A DNA stretch of 11,087 nucleotides from positions 1 to 11,087 of the forward strand of contig JABDIZ010000146.1 in NCBI GenBank assembly GCA_013003465.1, given 5' to 3'. Positions within the stretch are counted from its first letter, which is position 1, and each line of letters starts with the position of its first letter. The notes under the pieces were generated by a model that saw only the letters and a list, made by a program, of their open reading frames with translations, made no database searches and was not told the DNA's origin. Shown piece after piece: positions 5,355 through 11,087 of the stretch. This DNA comes from Rhodothermaceae bacterium (GTDB lineage Bacteria > Bacteroidota > Rhodothermia > Rhodothermales > Rubricoccaceae). The position numbers were made by a program, and so were the translations under genes.

Positions 5355-8168
5355 ATGTCAACCCTCTATCGCCTCACTCGCCTACCTGCGCTGTGTTCGC
5401 TCCTTCTGGTCCTGGCCGTGTCGCAGCCAAGCATCGTACGAGCGCAGCAGCGTCCACTGTTCACCGACCAAACATCTCCGCAGGATGGAATGGGCAAGCC
5501 GGAAGCCCCTGAGGTGGCCCTCCAGCCCCGCGCGGCCGCCCCGCGCCCCTTGCACGCTTCGTCAGGAGCGTCCTTCGGAGGTGGCCTGCTCATCCCATTC
5601 CCTGGCACTGGAGGTTGGACGGAATTGCCGCCCAACGACGATGGATTCTCTGGACTGACGCCACTCGGTTTCGAGTTCGAGTTCTACGGGACGGCCTATA
5701 GCGAGGTATGCGTCAACAACAATGGCAATGTCTCCTTTACGGGGGGAGCCAGTGGGTGCTTCTCCACCTTCACGCCGACGGGCTTCCCCAGCCCGGACTT
5801 CACGATGGTGGCACCCTTCTGGGCCGATGTGGATACGCGCTGTGAAACCTGCGGGTTGACCTACTACAAACAGATCCTCTATGAGGGCATACCCGCGTTT
5901 GTGGCCCACTGGGAGGCTGTAGGCTACTACAGTAGTCATGACGACAAGGTCAATACCTTCCAAGTCGTCATAACCGATACGGCCGTTTTGCCTGGAGGGA
6001 GCAACGTCTGCCTGGGCTACGGGGAGATGATGTGGACAACAGGCGACGCGTCAGGGGGCGTAGATGGCTTTGGGGGCACGCCTGCGACCGTAGGCGCCAA
6101 CGCCGGCAATGGGGACGACTACTTTCTCATCGGTCGGTTCGACCATGAAGGAACGGACTACGACGGCCCTGAAGGAAATGTCGACGGCGTCAGCTTCCTT
6201 GACAACACCCAGGCGTGCTTCAACACGGGCGCCAGTGCTGAGAATGTGCCGCCCGTGTTGAGCGGCTTCAGTGACGGGGAGGTCTTCACCGTGGCCGCTG
6301 GGGAGTCATTTCAGGGCAGCTTCGGTTTCCTCAGTCCAGAGATCGGCCAGACGACCACCATCAGCGTTGATGCGGGTGTCCTCGCCAATTTCTCTTGGGA
6401 GGCTAGCCCCGGGAATCCAGCCACTGCCGATCTCACCTTCTCGCCCAACGCTGCCCAGGTAGGGGAGCATCAGGTGATGCTCACCGCAATGGACAATGGG
6501 AACCCTCCGCTCACTACCACCGCCAGTATCATTTTTGCTGTGACAGGAGCAAGTGCTGCTGTTGAGGTGACCGTTGAAGGCGAGCCGGAAGTCGATAGCG
6601 AGGCCGTACTCCGGGTCGCCGTCGCGGGCTTCACTCCGAGCGCGGCGGATCTGTTCTACCGCCTCGGTGGGCAGTCGACCTATGCCTCGGTACCCCTCGC
6701 GGCGTCCGGGGCAGGGACCTACACGGTCAGCATCCCGGCTTCGGCGGTCACCCTGCGCGGCGTGGACTACTACTTCGTCCTCTCCGACGGCATACGGACT
6801 ATCACCTTCCCTGCGGCTAATCCCACGGCCAACCCGTTGCATCTGATCGTCACCGTGTCGTCGGTGGTGTCGAGCGCGTCGCCCCCGCCCGACGGGAGCT
6901 ACCGCATGGTCTCGGTCCCACTCACCCTCGGCGACGCCAGCGCCGCCGCCGTCTTCACCGACGACTACGGCGACTACGACCCCGCCCTCTGGCGCCTACT
7001 CCGCTGGCTGCCGGGCCAAGCGCGCTATGCCGAGTTCCCCAACCTCGGCACCGACCTCACGCCGGGCACGGCCCTCTGGCTGGCCACGCGTACCACTGTG
7101 CCCTTCGACGCCGAGGGCGGGCAGTCGGTCGATGCTTCGGGGCCGGTGACGCTCACGCTTGCCCCGGGCTGGAGCCAGATCGCCTCGCCCTTCGCCTTCC
7201 CCGTCGCCTGGAGCGCCATCGAGGGGAGTTCGAACGCCGGCGTGCCCGAGGTGTGGGACGGGGCGGAGTACCAGCAGCAGGGCGTGCTCGCGCCATGGGC
7301 AGGGGCCTTCGTTTTGAACCCGACGGGCGAGCCGCTCACGCTGACGGTCAACCCCGTCGAGGCCAGCCCTGGGGAGCGAGTGGCGGCACAGGTCCGCACC
7401 GGCTATGGGCTCCGCCTCATCGCCGAGGCCGCGCCGGGCGAGACCGGCTACCGCGACGGGCAGAACCTGGCCGCCTTCGCTGAGGAGGCCGAACCCGGTC
7501 GCGACCGCTTCGACCGGGCCGAGGCGCCGCCGCCGGGCGAGCACCTCCGCCTCAGCTTCCTCCCCGACGAGCCCGCGGGCACGGAGCCCTACGCCTCGCG
7601 GCTGGCCCACAGCGTGCAGCCTGACGCAGGCGAGGGCGCCGTCTGGGAGCTTGAGGTCACGGCCACGCCCGCGCTGCTCCAGCGCGGCGCACTGCCCGTC
7701 ACCGTCCGGCTCGTGGATGAGGGAACCCGCCCCGACGGCTACGGTGTCCACGTGCTCGACCTCGACCGCGTCACCGCGCTCGCGACGGCCGAGGGGGCCT
7801 TCACCGTCACGCTCGCGGCCCACGAGCCGGTGCGGCGCCTGCGCCTGATCGTCGGCACCGACGGCTTCGCCGAGGCGGCCAGCCAGGGCCTCGATCTGGT
7901 GCCCCTCGCCTATGCGCTGCACCCAGCCTACCCCAACCCGACGCGCCGGTCGGCGACGATCGGCTACCAGTTGGCGGAAGCGACGCCGGTGCGGCTGGAG
8001 GTGTACGACTTGCTGGGTCGGCGGGTGGCGGTGCTGGTGGAGGGAGAGCAGGACGCGGGTCGGCACGCGCGGGTGTGGGCGACGCAGGGCCTGGCGAGCG
8101 GGGTATACATCTACCGGCTGCGAGCGGGCTCGTTCTCGGACACCGGCAAGCTCCTGCTCATTCGCTGA
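5355..8168 (+). CDS. Secreted NIDO-domain multidomain protein with T9SS sorting domain
   Basis: This 937-residue protein has a signal peptide (hydrophobic 10-23, likely cut after VRA at 30, before Gln). A nidogen-like (NIDO) domain spans about 75-294: FEFEFYGTAYSEVCVNNNGN, then MVAPFWADVDTR and a tail rich in Gly/Asp. It contains six cysteines that could form disulfides. Next come an Ig/cadherin-like beta domain (~296-400, ending DNGNPPLTTTASIIFAV), a fibronectin-like domain (~402-502) and a Rhodothermota-style beta region (~504-840). The C-terminus (~849-937) is a type A T9SS sorting domain: YPNPTRRSATIGYQL, VYDLLGRRVAVL, ASGVYIYRL, ending KLLLIR. It is therefore expected on the cell surface or released. 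Domain content suggests adhesion or matrix building; no catalytic site is seen. The ATG at 5355 fits the signal peptide; an in-frame GTG at 5325 would add a polar leader. Base use differs sharply between the two halves (see findings). Confidence 0.9.
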   Translation: MSTLYRLTRLPALCSLLLVLAVSQPSIVRAQQRPLFTDQTSPQDGMGKPEAPEVALQPRAAAPRPLHASSGASFGGGLLIPFPGTGGWTELPPNDDGFSGLTPLGFEFEFYGTAYSEVCVNNNGNVSFTGGASGCFSTFTPTGFPSPDFTMVAPFWADVDTRCETCGLTYYKQILYEGIPAFVAHWEAVGYYSSHDDKVNTFQVVITDTAVLPGGSNVCLGYGEMMWTTGDASGGVDGFGGTPATVGANAGNGDDYFLIGRFDHEGTDYDGPEGNVDGVSFLDNTQACFNTGASAENVPPVLSGFSDGEVFTVAAGESFQGSFGFLSPEIGQTTTISVDAGVLANFSWEASPGNPATADLTFSPNAAQVGEHQVMLTAMDNGNPPLTTTASIIFAVTGASAAVEVTVEGEPEVDSEAVLRVAVAGFTPSAADLFYRLGGQSTYASVPLAASGAGTYTVSIPASAVTLRGVDYYFVLSDGIRTITFPAANPTANPLHLIVTVSSVVSSASPPPDGSYRMVSVPLTLGDASAAAVFTDDYGDYDPALWRLLRWLPGQARYAEFPNLGTDLTPGTALWLATRTTVPFDAEGGQSVDASGPVTLTLAPGWSQIASPFAFPVAWSAIEGSSNAGVPEVWDGAEYQQQGVLAPWAGAFVLNPTGEPLTLTVNPVEASPGERVAAQVRTGYGLRLIAEAAPGETGYRDGQNLAAFAEEAEPGRDRFDRAEAPPPGEHLRLSFLPDEPAGTEPYASRLAHSVQPDAGEGAVWELEVTATPALLQRGALPVTVRLVDEGTRPDGYGVHVLDLDRVTALATAEGAFTVTLAAHEPVRRLRLIVGTDGFAEAASQGLDLVPLAYALHPAYPNPTRRSATIGYQLAEATPVRLEVYDLLGRRVAVLVEGEQDAGRHARVWATQGLASGVYIYRLRAGSFSDTGKLLLIR

Positions 8169-8196
8169 CCGCTTATCTCATCTAGCCTTCAGATCC

Positions 8197-9306
8197 ATGA
8201 AACGCTCTCTCCCGTGGCTATCCCTGCTAATCGTGTTGCTCGTTTCCTTCCCGGTGCTCCAGGCTCAGGGGCCTGGCGGAGGCGCGGGAAGCCCGCTCTA
8301 CGTCGGAAGCCAGCGGGCGCCCATCCAGGTCTCTTCGCTCATGCTCTATCAGCGCTTTGAGGACGACGACCTCTCGCAACTCACCCTCCCGCTCGCCGTC
8401 TTTGTTCCGGTGTCCTCGAACCTCGCTCTCAGCCTGCGCACCGGTTATGCCTCTGCCGACGGGAGCGGCATGACGGAGCTCAGCGGGCTGGCCGATGCGC
8501 AGGTGGCGCTGAGCTACCATCAGGCAATAGGGCTGGGCGGTTTGGTGGCCAGCGTCAGCGCCAATCTGCCCAGCGGCGAATCGTCGCTCACGCAAGAGCA
8601 GGCAGCGACGGCCTTTCTCGTCGGCCAGAGCTTCTACGGCTTCCGCTTGCCGAGCCTCGGCCAGGGCTTCAATGTGAGTCCCGGTCTCACATGGGCGGCT
8701 CCCCTCGGGGAGGCCCACGCCGTCGGTGTGGGCGTGGCGTACCAGTACCGAGGCGCCTTCGAGCCTCGAAGCGGAATCAACGACCGCTACGATCCCGGCG
8801 ATGAGCTGCTGCTCACCGTGGGTCTCGATCATCGACTGAACCCCGCCTCCGCGTTTGCACTCGACCTTACCTACGTCCACTACCAGGCGGACGAGTGGCG
8901 AGGCGTGACGTACGAGACGGGAGACGCCATCGCCTTGACGGGGCAGTGGGCTAGTACGACGGGCCCACTCGATGTGCAGATCCTCGGCCGGGTGCGGCGG
9001 AAGGCCGGGAGTACCCTGCCGCCGGAAGCAAGCACCCTGCTCGGGCTCGACGCCACCGTTCCAATACAGGGCCGCGTTCGCGGTCACCTACGGTACCAGG
9101 TCGGGTCCCGTTTCCGGATCGGTGCATGGTTGCAAGGCCGCCACTACGTCGCTAGTGAAGCTTTCCGTCAGAGGACGCTCTACGACGTGGGGCTCCTCCC
9201 GGAGCTCGATGTCTTTCCGGGCCTCACGCTTCTGGGGAGACTTGGAGGCACGGTCGGGACCCTTCAGGGGCTGGAGGCCGGATTCGGCTTCTCCTGGTCC
9301 ATGTAA
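8197..9306 (+). CDS. Outer-membrane beta-barrel protein
   Basis: This 369-residue protein has a signal peptide (MKRSLPWLSLLIVLLVSF, likely cut after LQA at 23, before Gln). The rest is made of alternating hydrophobic/polar beta-strands separated by short Gly/Asp/Asn turns (for example VALSYHQAIGLGGLVASVSA, AVGVGVAYQYRGAFEP, AFALDLTYVHYQADEW, GLEAGFGFSWSM), as in outer-membrane barrels. The strand pattern resembles the broad MetA-degradation/transporter-like barrel group (PF13557), but I cannot confirm the family. Its C-terminus is a hydrophobic strand (GFGFSW), although the last residue is Met rather than Phe. It starts 28 bp after the stop of the T9SS cargo, so the two are probably co-transcribed. 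The start ATG at 8197 gives the signal peptide; the frame is also open further upstream, but that part lies over the conserved T9SS domain in another frame and is spurious. The substrate is unknown. Confidence 0.85.
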   Translation: MKRSLPWLSLLIVLLVSFPVLQAQGPGGGAGSPLYVGSQRAPIQVSSLMLYQRFEDDDLSQLTLPLAVFVPVSSNLALSLRTGYASADGSGMTELSGLADAQVALSYHQAIGLGGLVASVSANLPSGESSLTQEQAATAFLVGQSFYGFRLPSLGQGFNVSPGLTWAAPLGEAHAVGVGVAYQYRGAFEPRSGINDRYDPGDELLLTVGLDHRLNPASAFALDLTYVHYQADEWRGVTYETGDAIALTGQWASTTGPLDVQILGRVRRKAGSTLPPEASTLLGLDATVPIQGRVRGHLRYQVGSRFRIGAWLQGRHYVASEAFRQRTLYDVGLLPELDVFPGLTLLGRLGGTVGTLQGLEAGFGFSWSM

Positions 9307-9325
9307 CGAGGTGGGGAAGCGGGCT

Positions 9326-9354
9326 CTCCGTGTACAGGACCGCGTACAGTGGAG
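9326..9354 (+). terminator. Candidate hairpin after the barrel gene
   Basis: A hairpin starts 19 bases after the barrel stop codon. Four pairs (CTCC with GGAG) plus a G-T pair are followed, past a one-base bulge, by five pairs (TGTAC with GTACA), closing on an 8-base loop. It lies between convergent genes, where a terminator is expected, and could serve both strands. There is no T-tract on either side, so classical intrinsic termination is weakly supported. Confidence 0.3.
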
Positions 9355-9385
9355 GCCGCAACCTCTCGCGACCGCTACTTTACAG

Positions 9386-9625
9386 TTAGGGTCGGACGAA
9401 TGGGCCTACCGGGCGCAGCCGAGAGGAACGCCACCGAGCGGAGGGCATCGGAGCCCGGTCGTGGCTGCGCCGGGGGCGCGTGGGTGCCGTCGGGGTAGGC
9501 TCGGGCGGCGGTGGGGGCGGTGGGCCGTCGGAATGCGACCCCCCTCCTTTGTTGAGGAGGTGCCAGGCGGCCAGGCCGAGCACGAACGGCATCAGGCCAA
9601 AGACAAAGACGAGCAGCCCTAACAT
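9386..9625 (-). CDS. Small single-span membrane protein, Pro-rich
   Basis: This is a candidate 79-residue protein, starting ATG at 9623-9625. Residues 1-24 are a strongly hydrophobic helix without charges (LGLLVFVFGLMPFVLGLAAW). A Gly/Ser/Asp turn follows, then a polyproline run (seven Pro, ~35-41) and an Arg-rich tail with about nine Arg. The positive tail would favour a cytoplasmic C-terminus. It lies 86 bp downstream of the ATPase gene on the same strand and may share its transcript. There is no Shine-Dalgarno site, as for most genes here. The hydrophobic start followed by a Pro/Arg-rich tail looks like a protein rather than a chance frame, but no family is recognised. The 3' part overlaps an inverted repeat, so a shorter or spurious gene cannot be excluded. 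Confidence 0.5.
   Translation of the reverse strand: MLGLLVFVFGLMPFVLGLAAWHLLNKGGGSHSDGPPPPPPPEPTPTAPTRPRRSHDRAPMPSARWRSSRLRPVGPFVRP
9409..9474. repeat. Imperfect inverted repeat
   Basis: The arms are 9409-9420 (CCGGGCGCAGCC) and 9463-9474 (GGCTGCGCCGGG). They pair at 11 of 12 positions, with nine consecutive pairs next to the loop. The 42-base loop contains a small second stem (CCGA 9434-9437 with TCGG 9448-9451). It falls inside the 3' part of the small minus-strand gene. It could be an RNA structure or a chance GC-rich match; no known element is recognised. Confidence 0.35.
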
Positions 9626-9711
9626 GGCAGGGAGCAGGGGAAGGGAACAGGCGGTTCACACCGTCTTCATCATCTACCCCGCGCCGGGCCACTTTGTTCT
9701 CCGTCGCCGGG

Positions 9712-11087
9712 CTAGAGCATGTTTTTTGCCCGCAGCGCTTCCGTGACCGGGTTGACCACGAGCGGGCGAATGCGATAGCGGTCCGTCGGGGTAATCGAGG
9801 CGATGGGCGCGCCTACCGTGTCCCGGCTCATCGCGCCGTCACCGGAGGGCTTCACGATCTGTTCGATCAGGAGCTCGTTGGCCAGCGCCTCGAACACGAG
9901 GAAGCTCTCCTCGCGCGTTGTGCGGAGCACGCGGTCGTGTTCGGGCAGCGTGAGCGAGCCGTGTTGCAGTAGGGCCTTGAGCGTAAACGACCGCACGAGG
10001 TCGAACCGCTCGATGAAGGAGAAGTCGAGCGCGTGGAGCGGGTTGACGGTGAGGCGGTCGGTGACGGCCTCGAAGTCGATGGTGCGGAGCCAGTGCAGGA
10101 ACGCGAGCTGAAGGTGCCCGCCGCTGGCGCGGAAGAGGCGGTCGAAGAACACTTCGCGCAGGATGGTTTGCTGGGCGTCCTCGGTTTCCGCGCGCTGAAG
10201 GCGGCGCCGTGTGAGCGGTTGCAAGTCGGTCGGCTCGGCGAAGACGAGCGGAAGGCCGCTGCGCATGTGCCGCTTCATCACGGCCGCTTCCAGGCCTGCT
10301 CGGTCAAGCGCCTGGAGAACGATGGGCTGGCTCAGCGCGGCGATTTGCGGCTCGGTGCGGAGCAGGAAGTGCCAGGCCGGTTCTACCATCGTCGTGACCC
10401 AGAACACCACCCCGTCGGTGCGCGAGAGGAAGACGGCCATGCGCTCGTAGAGATCGCTGCCGCTCGGGGCGCGCAGGAGCAGGTGCTCCAGGTTTTCGAT
10501 CAGGCCGATGCGATGCCGCTCGGACTCTGCCTGGAGTATTTCCTCGAGGCGGTTCAGCGAGGGTTCGGGACCCGGGTCCAAGTCGAGTGCCTGAGCAATG
10601 AGGGCGGCCAGTTCGGGTTCGTTTTCGATCCGGCGGGTCAGCACAAGTGTGGCCGGGCTCGCGTCGGAGAAGAGCGTTCGGCGAAGCGCCATCAGGACCG
10701 AGGTGCGTCCACTTCCGGGCGGACCCGTGAGGAGGATGGCGCTCGTTAGTTGGCCATCGGTCCAGCGCTGGTAGGCCGTCCGCACGGCCTCCAGCGCCGT
10801 GTCGCGTTGTTCCAGCAGCAGCGGATCGCCGACGGGCTGGAAAGAGAACAAGCGGCGGTAGACGAGCGGCAGGCGCGCGCGCAGCGCGTCGAGGTGGGCG
10901 AGGGCATCGAGGGCTTCGAGACGGTCGCGCTCGTTCTCGGCGGCGAGGCCCGCGGCGGTGCGCCCGGCCGTGATGAGCTGCTCAGCCTGTCGGCGCCCGA
11001 GACGGGCGATTTGCTGGAGGCGCTTGACGAGCGCCACGGCTCCGGCTTGCGTCTGGCGCCACGCGTGCTCTGCGCGCGCGCGCAGGT
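9712..11087 (-). CDS. P-loop ATPase with C-terminal winged-helix-like region, 5' end missing
   Basis: The frame stays open to the window edge, and the residues upstream of the in-frame GTG (11035-11037) continue the same Arg/Ala/Gln-rich helix. The true start is therefore probably beyond 11087, and the visible part is about 458 residues. An N-terminal helical, coiled-coil-like region (to about 10860) precedes an AAA/STAND-type nucleotide-binding core. Walker A is GPPGSGRT at 10702-10725. The Walker B strand (RIGLIENLEHLLLR, from about 10512) ends in Glu-Asn rather than the usual Asp-Asp/Glu. A sensor-like strand follows (VVFWVTTMVEPAW, ~10380-10410). The C-terminal ~110 residues (FDLVRSFTLKALLQHGSLTL onward) look like a winged helix, ending in RIRPLVVNPVTEALRAKNML. 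It probably binds ATP and acts as a molecular switch or motor. Larger members of such families can have N-terminal membrane parts, which are not visible here. It is convergent with the plus-strand cluster, so any functional link is unproven. Confidence 0.85.
   Translation of the reverse strand, partial: LRARAEHAWRQTQAGAVALVKRLQQIARLGRRQAEQLITAGRTAAGLAAENERDRLEALDALAHLDALRARLPLVYRRLFSFQPVGDPLLLEQRDTALEAVRTAYQRWTDGQLTSAILLTGPPGSGRTSVLMALRRTLFSDASPATLVLTRRIENEPELAALIAQALDLDPGPEPSLNRLEEILQAESERHRIGLIENLEHLLLRAPSGSDLYERMAVFLSRTDGVVFWVTTMVEPAWHFLLRTEPQIAALSQPIVLQALDRAGLEAAVMKRHMRSGLPLVFAEPTDLQPLTRRRLQRAETEDAQQTILREVFFDRLFRASGGHLQLAFLHWLRTIDFEAVTDRLTVNPLHALDFSFIERFDLVRSFTLKALLQHGSLTLPEHDRVLRTTREESFLVFEALANELLIEQIVKPSGDGAMSRDTVGAPIASITPTDRYRIRPLVVNPVTEALRAKNML

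Noticed and set aside
6996..8066. 356-codon minus-strand frame opposite the T9SS protein
   Set aside because: It is a shadow of the high-GC3 C-terminal half. The plus frame shows an unmistakable T9SS sorting domain.
7912..8196. N-terminal extension of the barrel protein upstream of 8197
   Set aside because: The extension is Arg/Trp/Cys-rich and overlaps the conserved T9SS domain in another frame; the ATG at 8197 yields a proper signal peptide.
10033..10749. 238-codon plus-strand frame over the ATPase
   Set aside because: It is antisense to a frame with clear Walker A and winged-helix-like features, and its product has no recognisable pattern.

Overview
The window reads as GC-rich chromosomal DNA of a Bacteroidota/Rhodothermota-type bacterium (Salinibacter/Rubricoccaceae-like). 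The evidence is a secreted protein ending in a type IX secretion (T9SS) sorting domain, the general lack of Shine-Dalgarno sites, strong G/C preference at third codon positions, and secreted or envelope proteins with Ala-x-Ala|Gln signal-peptidase sites. No RNA gene, CRISPR array, transposase, integrase or phage gene is recognisable. The taxonomic call is inference.

Layout. Positions 1-9306 hold six genes on the plus strand: (1) the 3' part of a GAF-class III nucleotide cyclase; (2) a transmembrane Ser/Thr protein kinase with extracytoplasmic PEGA-type domains, starting one base after the cyclase stop; (3) and (4) a pair of paralogous TPR / CsgG-like / TPR proteins, one with a signal peptidase I site and one a lipoprotein; (5) a 937-residue secreted multidomain protein with a nidogen-like (NIDO) domain at the N-terminus and a T9SS C-terminal domain; (6) an outer-membrane beta-barrel-like protein. 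Gaps between them are short (1, 157, 44, 68 and 28 bp). The only good ribosome-binding site lies before gene 3, after the largest gap. Positions 9307-11087 carry the opposite strand: a 5'-truncated P-loop ATPase with a probable winged-helix C-terminus, followed by a likely small single-span membrane protein. They converge on the six-gene cluster at about 9.3 kb.

How it may work together (inference). The cyclase and kinase look like a coupled cytoplasmic signalling pair. The kinase spans the membrane and places PEGA-like domains in the periplasm. The two CsgG-like TPR proteins are periplasmic or lipid-anchored, and the last two genes give a surface-exported adhesin-like protein and an outer-membrane barrel. 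The order runs from cytoplasm to cell surface and suggests a signal-controlled envelope or surface module. No element proves a shared function, and co-transcription of all six genes is not demonstrated.
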